64,000 bases of DNA from Glaciimonas sp. (GCA_012927625.1 JABBOV010000003.1:62001-126000), one strand, 5' to 3'; counted from the first letter of the stretch, positions 46,222-57,776 are shown. A program made the numbers and translations. Notes: generated by a model from the letters alone, not told the origin.

Positions 46222-46878
46222 TTATTTCTGCTCTGTTCCAGAGATTGTGCCAAGTAATTTAGACGGACTCATATCCTTTGAACGGTCAGATTCTGACTTC
46301 ATGCTCACAATACGGATACGATCATTCCGCTTCACTTTCACGGCATCTGAAGGATGAAAATGTTTGCTGTCTTTACGGTGCCGCAATGTAAGGGCAACAG
46401 CTGCAATGATAGCAACTAGGAGAATTACAGCTGCAATTTCAAATGCATATATATATTGCGTGTAGATCAATTTCCCTAATTCCCTGGTATTGCCAATCAT
46501 GTCAGGAGCAACTGGAGCCAGCGGTTCTGGCATCCAGAATCCACGCATTAATACAGCAGCCATTTCTAGCGCAATTATCACACCTATAGTTGCAGCCAAA
46601 GGAAAATATCCCCAGAAACCTTCACGCATTTTGTCTAAATTAATGTCAAGCATCATTACGACAAATAAAAAAAGCACCATTACTGCACCGACATAGACCA
46701 GTACCAGTACTATCGATAGAAACTCGGCCTTCAGCAACATCCAGAGTGCGGCAGCTGAAAAAAAAGACAGCACGAGAAAAAGTGCTGAATGTACCGGATT
46801 ACGGGCTGTTACAACGCGTGTTGCCGCAATAACCAATATCGCCGAAAAAATATAGAAAAGGACGGTTTTAAATTCCAT
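46222..46878 (-). CDS. nuoJ: NADH-quinone oxidoreductase subunit J
   Basis: NuoJ is a five-helix membrane subunit. The N-terminal VVTARNPVHSALFLVLSFFS and IVLVLVYVGAVMVLFLFVVM are diagnostic. Its 218 residues include a polar C-terminal extension of ~50 residues after the last helix (from about RHRKDSKHFHPSD), common in betaproteobacteria. It lies between nuoI and nuoK. Confidence 0.96.
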   Translation of the reverse strand: MEFKTVLFYIFSAILVIAATRVVTARNPVHSALFLVLSFFSAAALWMLLKAEFLSIVLVLVYVGAVMVLFLFVVMMLDINLDKMREGFWGYFPLAATIGVIIALEMAAVLMRGFWMPEPLAPVAPDMIGNTRELGKLIYTQYIYAFEIAAVILLVAIIAAVALTLRHRKDSKHFHPSDAVKVKRNDRIRIVSMKSESDRSKDMSPSKLLGTISGTEQK

Positions 46879-46901
46879 AACAAGCCAAATAAAGGACCAA
46901 A

Positions 46902-47390
46902 TTAACGATACGCGGCATCAGCTGCACGGGCTGCAGCGATTTCATTTTCATAGCGGTCACCGACAGCTAACAGCATTTCTTTTGTGTAATACAAATCACC
47001 GCGTTTTTCACCATGGTATTCAAGAATGTGCGTTTCTACAATTGAATCAACTGGACAAGATTCTTCGCAAAAACCGCAAAAAATACATTTTGTCAAATCA
47101 ATATCATAGCGAGTGGTTCTTCTTGTTCCATCCGCGCGCTGATCAGACTCGATCGTAATTGCCAGAGCAGGGCAAACTGCCTCGCATAGTTTGCATGCAA
47201 TACAACGCTCTTCACCATTAGGATAACGACGCAACGCATGCAGTCCACGAAAGCGGGGCGACTGCGGCGTTTTTTCTTCTGGAAACTGAATCGTAATCTT
47301 TCGCGCGAACAAATACCGTCCGGTCAATGCCAAACCTTTGAGCAACTCTCGGAGCATTAAGCTACCAAAAAAATCCTTAACGGCTTCCAT
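46902..47390 (-). CDS. nuoI: NADH-quinone oxidoreductase subunit I
   Basis: NuoI carries two 4Fe-4S clusters (N6a/N6b) in the hydrophilic arm. Both binding motifs are complete: [16 protein letters not shown] and [16 protein letters not shown]. The block [18 protein letters not shown] precedes the first. Its 162 residues are normal. It lies between nuoH and nuoJ. Confidence 0.98.
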   Translation of the reverse strand: MEAVKDFFGSLMLRELLKGLALTGRYLFARKITIQFPEEKTPQSPRFRGLHALRRYPNGEERCIACKLCEAVCPALAITIESDQRADGTRRTTRYDIDLTKCIFCGFCEESCPVDSIVETHILEYHGEKRGDLYYTKEMLLAVGDRYENEIAAARAADAAYR

Positions 47391-47413
47391 AAGCTATCGG
47401 CCTCACTTTCCAA

Positions 47414-48487
47414 TTACTTCCAAATATTCAATGACGTCTGCATCCAGATAGCAACAATAACCAAGTACGCCAAAGTTAGCGGAATAAATACTTTCCAACC
47501 GAGACGCATAATTTGATCATAGCGATAACGTGGGAAAGAAGCGCGCGCCCATATAAAAATTGACACTACCAAGAATGTCTTGATTCCAAGCCAGATCCAT
47601 CCCGGAACCCAATTAAGCAAAACGGAATTGATTGGTGATGCCCACCCACCTAGGAACATCAGTGATGCCAGCGCGGAGATTAAAATCATGTTGGCATATT
47701 CAGCCAGGAAGAACATAGCAAATGACATTCCTGAATATTCAACCAAGTGACCGGCAACAATTTCCGATTCACCCTCCACTACATCAAATGGATGCCTATT
47801 AGTCTCTGCAATGCCTGAAACCACATAGATAACAAACATCGGAAACAAGGGAAGCCAGTTCCATGAAAGAAAATTCAGTCCTTTATCAGCGAAGTAACCA
47901 CTGGACTGAGTCATCACAATATCAGTAATATTAAGACTTCCAGAAACCATCAGTACAGTTACCAACACAAATCCCATAGCTATCTCATAAGAGATCATTT
48001 GAGCGGAAGCTCTCATCGCTCCTAAAAATGCATACTTTGAATTGGATGCCCATCCGGCAATAATGACGCCATATACCTCCAGAGAGGTTATCGCCATAAC
48101 AAATAACAACCCCGCGTTTACGTTCGCCAAGACAGCCTCAGGACCAAATGGTATAACCGCCCAAGCTGCTAACGCCGGCATAATTGTCATGATAGGCGCG
48201 ATCACAAATAACATTTTATTTGCTTTTGCCGGGACAATAATTTCTTTCAGCAATAGTTTTAACGCATCTGCAATCGGCTGCAGAAGACCGGCAGGACCTA
48301 CTCGATTGGGCCCTATGCGTACATGCATCCAGCCAATCAATTTGCGCTCCCACAGGGTCAAATAAGCAACGCAAGCCATAACAGGCAGTACGATACAAAT
48401 TATTTTCACCAAGTCCCATACCAAAGGCCACCAGAAACCAAAGAAATTTGATCCCGTCGCTTGAATTGTGACAAGCATTTGACTCAT
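47414..48487 (-). CDS. nuoH: NADH-quinone oxidoreductase subunit H
   Basis: NuoH is the membrane subunit that helps form the quinone site. Conserved parts are the [20 protein letters not shown] loop and [20 protein letters not shown] with the following [16 protein letters not shown]. About eight helices are present. Its 357 residues are normal. Its ATG overlaps the nuoG stop by one base. Confidence 0.98.
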   Translation of the reverse strand: MSQMLVTIQATGSNFFGFWWPLVWDLVKIICIVLPVMACVAYLTLWERKLIGWMHVRIGPNRVGPAGLLQPIADALKLLLKEIIVPAKANKMLFVIAPIMTIMPALAAWAVIPFGPEAVLANVNAGLLFVMAITSLEVYGVIIAGWASNSKYAFLGAMRASAQMISYEIAMGFVLVTVLMVSGSLNITDIVMTQSSGYFADKGLNFLSWNWLPLFPMFVIYVVSGIAETNRHPFDVVEGESEIVAGHLVEYSGMSFAMFFLAEYANMILISALASLMFLGGWASPINSVLLNWVPGWIWLGIKTFLVVSIFIWARASFPRYRYDQIMRLGWKVFIPLTLAYLVIVAIWMQTSLNIWK

Positions 48488-50805
48488 CAGGCACGCTCCA
48501 CAGAAACAGGACCAAACATTGCACCAAGCATTGCCGTCGAAGGATGCCCAGCCGCCACTCTTACTACATGTTCTGGCTGACCGACCCCAATTGCGGCTTT
48601 CAATATGGCGCTACCCGCACCTTGGCGCACGACAACACAGGCATCATCTTGCAATCCAAGCTTTGCAAACAAAGTCGCGGACAAATAAGCTACTGGTGCC
48701 GCTGCATCGGAAGTCTTTTGAAGCGAACCAGCACGTCGCACTATCGCATCTGTGAAATAGATCGGCACATCTGTAATCCGTTGAAGACCAGGGTTTCTCG
48801 TGATTAGTACGTTCAATTGTGCTTTAGCGTTGTTATTCAGACGTCCAGAAACAATTCCATCCCCAATAATCTCATCACGAATAACTTCAGAGGATTCATA
48901 ATTAAATGCAGGTATATCAAGCAAGTTGCCCAATACTCGCAGCACTTTCCAGCCAGGTCTTGCCTCGCCAAGTGGTTTAACCGTGCCATTGAAACTTTGT
49001 ACACGCCCTTCACAGTTCACGAATGAGCCGGAAGTTTCGGTAAAAGGCGCGATTGGAAGCAAGACATCAGCATAATCAAGAGCATGCTTAAAGACTGACA
49101 TCACCACCACCATTTGAGCCTGCACCAAAGCGGCATTCGCCATTTGCGGGTTGGCACAATCGACAGCAGGCTCTACATTAAACAAAAGGTATGCCTTGCG
49201 AGGCACATCGAAAGCCTGCGCTGCGTTAGCTCCACTGGTGGGAATTGCATTTGCCAGGTAACCGCCTACAGTATTGGCAGCTTCCGTCAGGTAGCCAAAT
49301 TTTGAACCAGTATTATCGGAAAGCCACTCTACAGCTGCATGCAATTGTGAAGCCTGCGGATGTTGGGAAGCAGCATTACCAAGGAAAATTGCTTTAGGTA
49401 CATCCAACAACAATCCAGAAGCAATATTTTTTGCCTCACTGGATGGATGCACACTGGCAAATTGGGCAGGAACAGTGATATTTTTTTCTTGCGCGACTGC
49501 AGCAATGATTTCGCCTAGGCCAGCCAACCATTCGGTCGGTGCTTGGATAAGTTTATTTGATACAGGAATTAATAAGTCATCGTCGGTGGCATGCAAAATA
49601 TTTAACTTTGCTCCTAGTTTGACTGCCTGGCGCAAACGTGACGCCAAGAGCGGATGATCTTTACGTAAAAATGAACCGACTACAAAAAATTGCTTCAACT
49701 GCGCAAACTCTGCAATCGACATGCCTAGCCAAGGTGTAATTTTTCCATCAAGCGAAAAATCAGATTGGCGTAGGCGAAAATCGACGTTATCAGAACCTAT
49801 TCCCCTGGTAATTTTTTGTAGCAACGATAGCTCTTCAAGAGTTGAATACGGCGTGGCAAGGGCCGCGATCGCATCCGCGCCATGCTCACCCTTAATATTC
49901 TGCAAACCATGAGCAACATATTCCAGTGCGGTCTGCCAATCCGTCTCCTGCCAATGGCCACCCTGCTTAATCATCGGTTTGGTAAGACGATCTTCGCTGT
50001 TTAAACCTTCATACGAAAAACGGTCCTTATCCGACAGCCAGCATTCATTAATACCCTCGTTCTCAAGCGGCAGAACACGCATTACCCTATTGTTTTTAAC
50101 TTGCACGACAAGATTCGCTCCCAAGCCATCATGAGGGCTAACAGATTTGCGCCGTGATAATTCCCAAGTGCGCGCGGTGTAACGGAAAGGTTTTGAAGTC
50201 AGCGCCCCTACTGGACATAAATCAATCATGTTGCCAGATAGTTCAGAGTCAACTGTCTTGCCTACAAACGCAGTAATTTCGGCATGCTCACCACGATTTA
50301 GCATACCGAGCTCCATCACGCCAGCGATTTCCTGGCCGAAACGAACGCAACGCGTACAGTGTATGCAGCGCGTCATTTCTTCCATCGAAATCAGTGGGCC
50401 GGCGTCTTTATGAAATACGACGCGTTTTTCTTCGTGGTAACGTGAAGAAGAAGCACCATAGCCGACAGCCAAATCCTGAAGTTGACATTCACCGCCTTGG
50501 TCGCAAATCGGGCAATCCAATGGATGGTTTATCAGTAAAAATTCCATCACCCCTTTTTGGGCCTTGACAGCACTCTCACTTTTCGTGCGCACGATCATTC
50601 CAGATGTCACAGGCGTTGCACATGCTGGCAATGGCTTGGGTGCTTTTTCAACCTCTACCAGGCACATGCGGCAGTTCGCTGCGATCGACAATTTCTTGTG
50701 ATAGCAAAAATGTGGGATGTAGGTGCCAAGTTTATTCGCGGCATCCATAACCATGCTGCCTTCTTGCACTTCGACTTTTATACCGTCTATTTCGATTTCG
50801 ACCAT
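48487..50805 (-). CDS. nuoG: NADH-quinone oxidoreductase subunit G
   Basis: NuoG is the large iron-sulfur subunit. The N-terminal 2Fe-2S ferredoxin-like domain has [20 protein letters not shown]. Next come [14 protein letters not shown] and [17 protein letters not shown] for 4Fe-4S clusters. The remaining ~550 residues form a molybdopterin-oxidoreductase-like domain without visible active-site function. Its 772 residues are normal. It follows nuoF by 24 bases. Confidence 0.97.
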   Translation of the reverse strand: MVEIEIDGIKVEVQEGSMVMDAANKLGTYIPHFCYHKKLSIAANCRMCLVEVEKAPKPLPACATPVTSGMIVRTKSESAVKAQKGVMEFLLINHPLDCPICDQGGECQLQDLAVGYGASSSRYHEEKRVVFHKDAGPLISMEEMTRCIHCTRCVRFGQEIAGVMELGMLNRGEHAEITAFVGKTVDSELSGNMIDLCPVGALTSKPFRYTARTWELSRRKSVSPHDGLGANLVVQVKNNRVMRVLPLENEGINECWLSDKDRFSYEGLNSEDRLTKPMIKQGGHWQETDWQTALEYVAHGLQNIKGEHGADAIAALATPYSTLEELSLLQKITRGIGSDNVDFRLRQSDFSLDGKITPWLGMSIAEFAQLKQFFVVGSFLRKDHPLLASRLRQAVKLGAKLNILHATDDDLLIPVSNKLIQAPTEWLAGLGEIIAAVAQEKNITVPAQFASVHPSSEAKNIASGLLLDVPKAIFLGNAASQHPQASQLHAAVEWLSDNTGSKFGYLTEAANTVGGYLANAIPTSGANAAQAFDVPRKAYLLFNVEPAVDCANPQMANAALVQAQMVVVMSVFKHALDYADVLLPIAPFTETSGSFVNCEGRVQSFNGTVKPLGEARPGWKVLRVLGNLLDIPAFNYESSEVIRDEIIGDGIVSGRLNNNAKAQLNVLITRNPGLQRITDVPIYFTDAIVRRAGSLQKTSDAAAPVAYLSATLFAKLGLQDDACVVVRQGAGSAILKAAIGVGQPEHVVRVAAGHPSTAMLGAMFGPVSVERA

Positions 50806-50829
50806 GGCTTTACTTTTACCTAACCTGGC

Positions 50830-52125
50830 TTATAAGTATGCGGGCACCAAGCAATGCTTATGCTCAATGTGATATTCAAACTCTTCACGAAAATTCTTGA
50901 TAAATGCACGTACCGGCATTGCTGCAGCATCACCCAGCGCGCAAATCGTGCGCCCCTGGATGTTGTCGGCAACTGAATTGAGAATATCCAAATCTTCCGG
51001 TCGGCCTTCGCCATGCTCGATTCTATGTACCATTCGATACATCCAGCCGGTACCTTCACGGCATGGGGTACATTGTCCGCACGACTCCTCAAAATAAAAG
51101 TAGGCTAAACGCAGCAGCGATTTGACCATGCATCTAGTTTCATCCAAAACGATCACCGCACCAGAACCAAGCATCGAGCCAGCCTTAGCTATCGAATCGT
51201 AATCCATGTCAGTAGCCATCATGGCATCACCAATTATGACTGGCGCCGATGACCCACCTGGAATAACTGCCTTGATTTTTTTTCCATCGCGCATTCCTCC
51301 AGCCAGTTCCAGCAAAGTGGCAAACGGCGTGCCCAGCGGAATCTCATAGTTGCCGGGTCTTACCACATCGCCTGAAACCGAGAAAATCTTGGTGCCACCG
51401 TTATTCGGCTTGCCTATTGCCGCATAAGCTTCGCCACCAAGGCGAAATACGAAAGGTACCGCTGCAAATGTTTCAGTATTATTGATCGTGGTCGGCTTGC
51501 CATATAAACCGAAGCTGGCAGGAAAAGGTGGCTTGAATCTGGGTTGACCTTTTTTTCCTTCCAGTGACTCCAGCAGTGCAGTCTCTTCACCGCAAATATA
51601 TGCGCCGTAACCGTGGAATGCGTGCAACTGAAATTTAAAACCGGTTCCGCAAATATTATCGCCCAACATGCCGGCCGTACGCGCTTCAGCGAGCGCTTCT
51701 TCAAAGCGCGCATACTCAGAAAAAATTTCACCATGGATATAGTTGTATCCAACAGTGATTCCCATTGCGTAAGCACCTATAACCATGCCTTCAATCAAGG
51801 CATGAGGATTGTAGCGAATGATGTCACGGTCCTTAAATGTGCCAGGCTCGCCTTCATCTGAGTTGCACAGCAGATATTTTTGCCCTGGGAACTGGCGCGG
51901 CATAAAACTCCATTTCAGTCCCGTTGGAAATCCTGCACCGCCACGACCACGTAAGGATGAGCTTTTTAATTCTGCAATGACCTGCTCTGGCGTAATTTTT
52001 TCGGCAAGGATGCGCTTAAGGGCTTCATAGCCGCCACGCTTGACGTAATCGTCCAAGTGCCAGTTAGTGCCATTGAGTCCTGCCAAAATGAGCGGATCAA
52101 TATGCCGATTATGAAGACTCGTCAT
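50830..52125 (-). CDS. nuoF: NADH-quinone oxidoreductase subunit F
   Basis: NuoF binds NADH, FMN and the N3 4Fe-4S cluster. The FMN/NADH loop is [19 protein letters not shown], and the cluster motif is [16 protein letters not shown]. The ATG at 52125 ([12 protein letters not shown]) overlaps the nuoE stop (ATGA) and is chosen over a longer frame, giving 431 residues. It begins the electron path from NADH. Confidence 0.97.
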   Translation of the reverse strand: MTSLHNRHIDPLILAGLNGTNWHLDDYVKRGGYEALKRILAEKITPEQVIAELKSSSLRGRGGAGFPTGLKWSFMPRQFPGQKYLLCNSDEGEPGTFKDRDIIRYNPHALIEGMVIGAYAMGITVGYNYIHGEIFSEYARFEEALAEARTAGMLGDNICGTGFKFQLHAFHGYGAYICGEETALLESLEGKKGQPRFKPPFPASFGLYGKPTTINNTETFAAVPFVFRLGGEAYAAIGKPNNGGTKIFSVSGDVVRPGNYEIPLGTPFATLLELAGGMRDGKKIKAVIPGGSSAPVIIGDAMMATDMDYDSIAKAGSMLGSGAVIVLDETRCMVKSLLRLAYFYFEESCGQCTPCREGTGWMYRMVHRIEHGEGRPEDLDILNSVADNIQGRTICALGDAAAMPVRAFIKNFREEFEYHIEHKHCLVPAYL

Positions 52126-52601
52126 TTCTTCAATTCCTCCAGCAGCGCGTCGATACGGTCGTTGGACATATGACTGCACATGCGCTTGTTATTTATAATC
52201 ATCACTGGCGCGTCGCCGCAGGCACCCATGCACTCGCCTTCAAGCAAAGTGAATTGGTCATCGCTCGTAGTTTCTTTGTAATCAATGCCCAGCTTTTGCT
52301 TCAGATAGTGTGCGGCACGTTCGCCACCGGACAAGGCGCACGGCAGGTTAGTGCATACCGTAATCTTGTTTTTCCCAACTGGCTTAAGGTTGTACATGTT
52401 GTAAAACGTTGCCACTTCCTGGACTGCGATAGCTGGCATGCCGAGATAACTTGCAACATCTTGTAGCACTTCCGGCGCGAGCCAACCTGTTTCATCCTGA
52501 GCGATAGCCAATGCGGCCATGACGGCAGATTGTTTTTGATCACTGGGAAATTTTGCAATTTCCTGATCAATTTTTTGATACGATTGTTCTGATAACAGCA
52601 T
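52122..52601 (-). CDS. nuoE: NADH-quinone oxidoreductase subunit E
   Basis: NuoE is a thioredoxin-fold 2Fe-2S subunit (N1a). The cluster cysteines lie in [11 protein letters not shown] and [17 protein letters not shown]. The ATG at 52601 ([13 protein letters not shown]) is chosen, giving 159 residues; the longer frame runs into nuoD. The gap to nuoD is 28 bases and the stop overlaps the nuoF start. Confidence 0.97.
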   Translation of the reverse strand: MLLSEQSYQKIDQEIAKFPSDQKQSAVMAALAIAQDETGWLAPEVLQDVASYLGMPAIAVQEVATFYNMYNLKPVGKNKITVCTNLPCALSGGERAAHYLKQKLGIDYKETTSDDQFTLLEGECMGACGDAPVMIINNKRMCSHMSNDRIDALLEELKK

Positions 52602-52629
52602 TATTTTTGCCTTAAATATCGACACGCAC

Positions 52630-53883
52630 TTAACGGTCAATCTCACCGAACACAATATCCTGAGTACCAATGATTGTTACCGCATCAGCAAGCATATGAC
52701 CTCTTGCCATTTCATCCAGTCCTTGCAGATGCGGGAATCCTGCCGCGCGAATCTTGAGGCGATAGGGCTTATTCGCGCCATCAGAAATCATGTAGATGCC
52801 AAACTCGCCTTTAGGATGCTCAATCGCAGAGTAAGCCTCCCCTGCAGGGACATGGAAGCCCTCGGAAAACAGCTTGAAGTGATGAATCAGCTCTTCCATG
52901 TTGGATTTCATGTTTACACGGTTTGGAGGTGCAATTTTTTTGTTATCGGTCATGACAGGACCCGAATTGTTGCGCAACCAATCAATGCACTGCTTGATGA
53001 TATTGTTGGATTGGCGCATTTCTTCAATCCGCACCAGATAGCGATCGTAGCAATCGCCATTGACGCCAACAGGGATATCAAAATCCAGCAAGTCGTAGAC
53101 TTCATATGGCTGCTTTTTACGCAAATCCCACTCGACACCGGAACCCCGCAACATCGGCCCTGTAAATCCCATCGCTTTTGCACGTTCAGGAGATACCACA
53201 CCGACGCCCACTAAGCGCTGTTTCCAGATACGGTTATCCGTCAGCAATGTCTCGTATTCATCGACATAGGTTGGAAACCGATTTGTAAAATCTTCAATAA
53301 AGTCCAGTAAAGAACCTTGCCGATTTTGATTCAGGGCCTTTATAGCCTTTTCGTTGCGCAAAATCGATGCATTGTGTTGGGGCATGGAATCAGGAAGATC
53401 CCGATACACGCCGCCCGGGCGGTAATAAGCAGCATGCAAACGCGCGCCAGAGACCGCCTCATAGCAATCCATTAAATCTTCACGCTCACGAAACGCGTAT
53501 AGGAACACAGCCATGGCACCCACATCAAGAGCATGCGCGCCCAACCAGAGCAAGTGATTCAGCAGACGTGTAATCTCATCGAACATGACGCGAATATACT
53601 GCGCACGCAAAGGCACTTCCAGACCAAGCAATTTCTCGATTGCCATCACATAAGCATGCTCGTTGCACATCATCGACACATAATCGAGACGATCCATGTA
53701 CGGAACCGATTGCAGATAAGTTTTTTGCTCAGCCAGTTTTTCCGTACCTCGGTGCAACAAGCCTATGTGCGGATCGGCACGCTGTATTACTTCACCATCG
53801 AGCTCCAGAACCATGCGCAAGACACCATGCGCGGCAGGGTGCTGTGGGCCGAAATTGAGCGTGTAGTTTTTAATTTGAGCCAT
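52630..53883 (-). CDS. nuoD: NADH-quinone oxidoreductase subunit D
   Basis: NuoD (49-kDa type) forms the quinone cavity together with NuoB. It begins with [20 protein letters not shown], and [20 protein letters not shown] and [20 protein letters not shown] are strongly conserved. The C-terminus ends [10 protein letters not shown]. Its 417 residues are normal. Its ATG overlaps the nuoC stop by one base; C and D are separate genes, unlike the fused form in enterics. Confidence 0.98.
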   Translation of the reverse strand: MAQIKNYTLNFGPQHPAAHGVLRMVLELDGEVIQRADPHIGLLHRGTEKLAEQKTYLQSVPYMDRLDYVSMMCNEHAYVMAIEKLLGLEVPLRAQYIRVMFDEITRLLNHLLWLGAHALDVGAMAVFLYAFREREDLMDCYEAVSGARLHAAYYRPGGVYRDLPDSMPQHNASILRNEKAIKALNQNRQGSLLDFIEDFTNRFPTYVDEYETLLTDNRIWKQRLVGVGVVSPERAKAMGFTGPMLRGSGVEWDLRKKQPYEVYDLLDFDIPVGVNGDCYDRYLVRIEEMRQSNNIIKQCIDWLRNNSGPVMTDNKKIAPPNRVNMKSNMEELIHHFKLFSEGFHVPAGEAYSAIEHPKGEFGIYMISDGANKPYRLKIRAAGFPHLQGLDEMARGHMLADAVTIIGTQDIVFGEIDR

Positions 53884-54479
53884 TATTTCGTCCCGTAATT
53901 TTCTTCACGAATCACGCGTGGCGTAATTTCGCGAGGCTCAATCGTCACCGGCTGATAAATCACGCGCTTTTGTTCAGGGTCGTAGCGCATTTCAACATAA
54001 CCGGAAACTGGAAAATCCTTGCGGAACGGATGACCGATAAAACCATAATCAGTTAGAATCCGGCGCAAATCAGGATGACCCTCGAACATGATGCCAAAAA
54101 AATCAAAAGCTTCGCGCTCGTACCAGTTCGCCGAATTCCATATGGCAACAATGGAAGCAAGCAACGGCATTTCATCATCCAGCGCAAATACTCGTACACG
54201 CACACGCCAGTTATGCTCCATGGAAAGTAGATGCGAAACTACTGCATAACGCGATCCGCTCCACGCGCCATCACCATATGTCGAATAATCGACGCCGCAT
54301 AAATCAATCAACTCATCAAAACGCAGATCAGCATGTTCGCGCAAAGCGCGCATCACCGACAGATAATTTGACGCCCCGACCAGTATAGTGACTTCACCAA
54401 GAGCAACCGTCAGACCCTCAAGACGATCCGCGATCACACTGCGCAAGGCAGCCTCAAGCGATTCCAGTTTTGTCATCAT
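53883..54479 (-). CDS. nuoC: NADH-quinone oxidoreductase subunit C
   Basis: NuoC (30-kDa type) is part of the hydrophilic arm. The conserved C-terminal block is [20 protein letters not shown] with [20 protein letters not shown]. ATGs at 54479 and 54476 are both possible and a TTG lies at 54485; the first ATG is used, giving 198 residues. It lies between nuoB and nuoD. Confidence 0.96.
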   Translation of the reverse strand: MMTKLESLEAALRSVIADRLEGLTVALGEVTILVGASNYLSVMRALREHADLRFDELIDLCGVDYSTYGDGAWSGSRYAVVSHLLSMEHNWRVRVRVFALDDEMPLLASIVAIWNSANWYEREAFDFFGIMFEGHPDLRRILTDYGFIGHPFRKDFPVSGYVEMRYDPEQKRVIYQPVTIEPREITPRVIREENYGTK

Positions 54480-54497
54480 TTTCAATCGATCATCCTA

Positions 54498-54974
54498 TTA
54501 GCGCGCGATGGTATTTGTGCGCTTGATCTTGTTTTGCAGCTGCATGATGCCGTAGAGAAGCGCCTCCGCGGTCGGAGGACAGCCTGGCACATAAATATCT
54601 ACCGGCACAATGCGATCGCAACCGCGCACTACCGAATAGGAATAATGGTAATATCCGCCGCCATTGGCGCATGAGCCCATGGATATCACCCAACGTGGCT
54701 CAGCCATCTGGTCATACACCTTACGCAACGCTGGAGCCATTTTATTGCACAGCGTGCCGGCCACAATCATCACATCGGACTGTCGCGGCGACGGGCGAAA
54801 AACCACTCCAAAGCGGTCCATATCGTAACGCGATGCACCGGCATGCATCATTTCAACAGCACAGCAAGCCAAACCAAACGTCATAGGCCACATAGAACCC
54901 GTGCGCGTCCAGTTAATCAACTTATCTGCCGTGGTGGTAACAAAACCTTCGTTTAATACGCCTTCAATCGACAT
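54498..54974 (-). CDS. nuoB: NADH-quinone oxidoreductase subunit B
   Basis: NuoB carries cluster N2, the last iron-sulfur centre before quinone. Ligands are in [20 protein letters not shown] (tandem Cys), [20 protein letters not shown] and [19 protein letters not shown]. Its 158 residues are normal. It starts three bases after the nuoA stop. Confidence 0.98.
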   Translation of the reverse strand: MSIEGVLNEGFVTTTADKLINWTRTGSMWPMTFGLACCAVEMMHAGASRYDMDRFGVVFRPSPRQSDVMIVAGTLCNKMAPALRKVYDQMAEPRWVISMGSCANGGGYYHYSYSVVRGCDRIVPVDIYVPGCPPTAEALLYGIMQLQNKIKRTNTIAR

Positions 54975-54977
54975 GAT

Positions 54978-55337
54978 TTACTCCCAATCAAGGGCACCTT
55001 TCTTCCAGATGTACCAAAAACCGACAACGAATTCAGCAATAAAAACCGACATCGTAACAAAGCCAGCCCAACCAAGGTCACGCATTGCCGCGCCCCAGGG
55101 AAAGAAAAACGCAGTTTCCAGATCGAACAGAATGAACAAAATTGCGATCAGGTAGTAGCGTACATCGAACTTCATGCGCGCATCTTCGAAAGCCTCGAAG
55201 CCGCACTCATATGGAGACAGTTTTTCAGCATCAGGCGAATGAGGCGCCATCAGGCGACCTAGCACCTGCGGCACGATACCGACGCCGATGCCAACCAAGA
55301 TGAATAAAAAAATGGGGAAGTAAGTTTCGAGGTTCAC
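54978..55337 (-). CDS. nuoA: NADH-quinone oxidoreductase subunit A
   Basis: NuoA is a three-helix membrane subunit. [20 protein letters not shown], followed by [20 protein letters not shown], is diagnostic. Its 119 residues are normal. The start is a GTG with a GAGA-like site upstream. It is the first nuo gene; a terminator for the upstream tRNA lies about 70 bases before it, so the nuo promoter probably lies in the short interval between. Confidence 0.97.
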   Translation of the reverse strand: MNLETYFPIFLFILVGIGVGIVPQVLGRLMAPHSPDAEKLSPYECGFEAFEDARMKFDVRYYLIAILFILFDLETAFFFPWGAAMRDLGWAGFVTMSVFIAEFVVGFWYIWKKGALDWE

Positions 55338-55404
55338 ATTTTTCTCGCAATTGCGCTGGACGCATACTGCCTGAAACAGCAGGCCAAACAGCTTTTTTCT
55401 CAGT

Positions 55405-55434
55405 AAAAAGCCAGCTTAAGATGCTTATGCTGGC
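55405..55434 (-). terminator. Intrinsic terminator of tRNA-Leu
   Basis: On the minus strand, GCCAGCATAAG and CTTAAGCTGGC pair over 11 positions with one mismatch around the loop CAT, followed by T5 (55405-55409). It separates tRNA-Leu from nuoA. Confidence 0.75.
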
Positions 55435-55445
55435 CTCTAAAATCT

Positions 55446-55530
55446 TGGTGCCGGCGGCGAGACTCGAACTCGCACAGCTTTCGCCACTACCCCCTCAAGA
55501 TAGCGTGTCTACCAATTTCACCACGTCGGC
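55446..55530 (-). tRNA. tRNA-Leu (GAG)
   Basis: An 85-base class II tRNA including encoded CCA. The anticodon loop CTTGAGG gives GAG (Leu). A long variable arm follows, and the T arm reads GCGAGTTCGAGTCTCGC. The acceptor arms GCCGACG and CGCCGGC pair except for an A-C mismatch at the fifth position (A5-C68). Discriminator base A, as for Leu tRNAs. It lies between secG and nuoA, a usual place in this group. Confidence 0.95.
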
Positions 55531-55614
55531 ACAAGTCTCGTATTTTAACCCGCCTAGCATCTTTGTTCAATGCACAATTACAGCTAAGTATTATGCAAAT
55601 ACGTTATTTTTAGC

Positions 55615-56001
55615 TTATTTAGGAATTTGTCCGGCACTACCGGAAGCAGGCACGGGAGGAACAGGAGCGGCAGCCGGGCTAGGCGTTGGCACACTGTTTG
55701 ATGACGGCGCCGGTGTTGTGATTGCGGGAAGAGTGTCCATGACGCCGCCCGTTTTGAGCGAACCTTTATTACCAAAATAAGCCAACGCTAAAGTTGCGCT
55801 AAAGAAAATTACTGCAGCTAAACCGGTTGATCTCGACAGAAAATTTGAAGAGCCAGACGCGCCGAATAAACTGCCGGAAGCCCCGGAACCGAAAGCAGCG
55901 CCCATATCAGCACCTTTGCCGTGTTGCAACAAAACTAGCGCTATGATTGCCAGGGCAGACAATATCTGCACTACAACGATGGTAGTAAACAAGGATTGCA
56001 T
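55615..56001 (-). CDS. secG: Preprotein translocase subunit SecG
   Basis: SecG is a two-helix membrane protein that assists SecYE. The first helix is VVVQILSALAIIALVLLQHG, followed by the conserved loop GADMGAAFGSGASGSLFGAS and the second helix. Its 128 residues include a Pro/Ala/Gly-rich C-terminal tail of ~40 residues typical of beta/gammaproteobacteria. It lies after tpiA, 55 bases downstream. Confidence 0.96.
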   Translation of the reverse strand: MQSLFTTIVVVQILSALAIIALVLLQHGKGADMGAAFGSGASGSLFGASGSSNFLSRSTGLAAVIFFSATLALAYFGNKGSLKTGGVMDTLPAITTPAPSSNSVPTPSPAAAPVPPVPASGSAGQIPK

Positions 56002-56056
56002 TTAACAATTTCCAATCTTATAAAAATCTATTATTTTTAATACCGACATCAAACTA

Positions 56057-56803
56057 TTAGGCCGAATGCACGATAGCCAGAAAATCAGCCGAATTGAGCG
56101 CCGCGCCACCGACCAGACCGCCATCGATATCAGGCATTGCAAGCAACTCTCGTGCATTATCAGGCTTCATGCTGCCACCATATAGAATCCGCACTGCCTG
56201 CGCCAATTCGCCATTTTTATGCGCCAGTTTGGCGCGCACTATCGCATGTACGCCTTGTGCCATTTCTGGCGTCGCGGTTTTGCCCGTGCCAATGGCCCAT
56301 ACCGGCTCGTAGGCGATTACAACTTTCGCCAGATCAGCGGCATCAATCGCTGCCAGCAAAATTTCCATCTGAGCGCTTACCACTGCTTTAGTTTGCTCTG
56401 ACTCGCGCTCGGCGAGGGATTCGCCGACACATACAATCGGGGTCAATCCGAATTGTAAGACACGCTGCATCTTCAGCGCAACCAACGCATCGGATTCGCC
56501 ATGATAAGCGCGACGTTCCGAGTGTCCCAGTATCACGTACTTACAAGAAAAGTCTCGCAACATGGACACAGACATCTCACCGGTGTATGCGCCTGCAGTA
56601 TGCGCGGAAATGTCTTGCGCCCCCCAACCCAATGTACTGCCCGTCAGCGTTGATTGGCATTGTGGAATGTAGACTGCCGGCACGCAAACTGCCACTTCAC
56701 AGTTGGACGGTTCCAAACCTGCCTTGATGCCCGCCAACAATGCGGCATTCGAGACCAGGTTCCCATTCATCTTCCAGTTTCCACAGACCAGTTTGCGACG
56801 CAT
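56057..56803 (-). CDS. tpiA: Triosephosphate isomerase
   Basis: TpiA interconverts dihydroxyacetone phosphate and glyceraldehyde 3-phosphate. Active-site residues are visible: Lys in CGNWKMNG, His in [15 protein letters not shown] and Glu in [17 protein letters not shown]. The phosphate-binding [12 protein letters not shown] and GLVGGAAL close the barrel. The ATG at 56803 ([10 protein letters not shown]) is chosen, giving 248 residues. It precedes secG on the same strand. Confidence 0.97.
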   Translation of the reverse strand: MRRKLVCGNWKMNGNLVSNAALLAGIKAGLEPSNCEVAVCVPAVYIPQCQSTLTGSTLGWGAQDISAHTAGAYTGEMSVSMLRDFSCKYVILGHSERRAYHGESDALVALKMQRVLQFGLTPIVCVGESLAERESEQTKAVVSAQMEILLAAIDAADLAKVVIAYEPVWAIGTGKTATPEMAQGVHAIVRAKLAHKNGELAQAVRILYGGSMKPDNARELLAMPDIDGGLVGGAALNSADFLAIVHSA

Positions 56804-56958
56804 ATCAGTCCCAATTTTCAATAATCCCGCATTCTAGCCCGTTGCCGCTGGGACGGTCAAACTTCAAAATCAACTTATCGAGTCTCCATATGTCCGCAAT
56901 CAATTTTCGCGGCGATCAGGCCTGGACAACAGCCCTTTGCGCTTAACTTACTAAACGA

Positions 56959-57669
56959 TTAGACAGCACTCTTGTTGATCCATACGCAATCGCCTTTGGT
57001 CTCTTTATCAAGGCTAATTAGAATGGCATCATGTTCGACAAGCTCTTCTGCAGTAGCGCAAACGCATAGGACATCCGCCATTAGCGGTAATTCCTGGGCA
57101 GTGTCACTGGCAGATTTTTGTTCCGGCACCATCAGATCGATAGTTAAATTGTTTTGTCCCCGCGTCATGGCTAGATAAACTTCGGCCAACAATTCCGCAT
57201 CCAGCAGCGCGCCATGCAAGGTGCGATGTGCATTCGAAATACCATAGCGGTCGCATAGAGCATTCAGCGAATTGCGTTTGCCTGGGTGCAGTTCTCTTGC
57301 CTGCACTAGCGTATCGCTAATTTTTCCTGCGTAGGTATCAAAGCCCGGTAAATCGAGACGTTTGAGTTCGGCATTCAGAAACGCCAGGTCGAACGGCGCA
57401 TTATGGATAATGATTTCGGCGCCGTTAACATAATCTAGCAAATCGGTAGCGATTTCAGCAAATTTGGGCTTATTGCCCAGAAATTCGGTAGTCAAACCAT
57501 GCACTGCCAGCGCGCCTTCTTCCGAGTCGCGCTCCGGGTTGACGTAAAAATGCAAATTATTGCCGGTAAGGCGACGATTCAGAAGTTCTACACAACCGAT
57601 TTCAATAATGCGGTCGCCCGAGCGCGCGTTCAAACCGGTTGTTTCTGTATCAAGGAGAATTTGTCGCAT
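56959..57669 (-). CDS. dnaQ: DNA polymerase III epsilon subunit (3'-5' proofreading)
   Basis: DnaQ is the proofreading exonuclease of the replicative polymerase. The three exonuclease motifs are clear: ILLDTETTGLNARSGDRIIE (Exo I), IIHNAPFDLAFLNAELKRL (Exo II) and RTLHGALLDAELLAEVYLAM (Exo III, with His and Asp). Its 236 residues are normal. It lies with rnhA, yafS, gloB and mltD in the same order as in enterics, but here dnaQ and rnhA share a strand. Confidence 0.96.
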   Translation of the reverse strand: MRQILLDTETTGLNARSGDRIIEIGCVELLNRRLTGNNLHFYVNPERDSEEGALAVHGLTTEFLGNKPKFAEIATDLLDYVNGAEIIIHNAPFDLAFLNAELKRLDLPGFDTYAGKISDTLVQARELHPGKRNSLNALCDRYGISNAHRTLHGALLDAELLAEVYLAMTRGQNNLTIDLMVPEQKSASDTAQELPLMADVLCVCATAEELVEHDAILISLDKETKGDCVWINKSAV

Positions 57670-57734
57670 GGTTACCTACTGATGGCATTTATATATACTT
57701 ATCTAGTGTATTGATTTAAAACATCTACTGCACT

Positions 57735-57776
57735 GCGGAGAAAATGCTGTTTTATAGCATACTCCCTGTATTAAAT
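57735..57776 (-). repeat. Dispersed hairpin element, copy 6 (dnaQ-rnhA gap)
   Basis: On the minus strand it reads AGGGAGTATGCT, an AT-rich loop, then AGCATTTTCTCCGC. Two nested stems are perfect: GGAG/CTCC (57762-57765 and 57737-57740) and ATGCT/AGCAT (57756-57760 and 57744-57748). It touches the rnhA stop codon. Confidence 0.65.
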
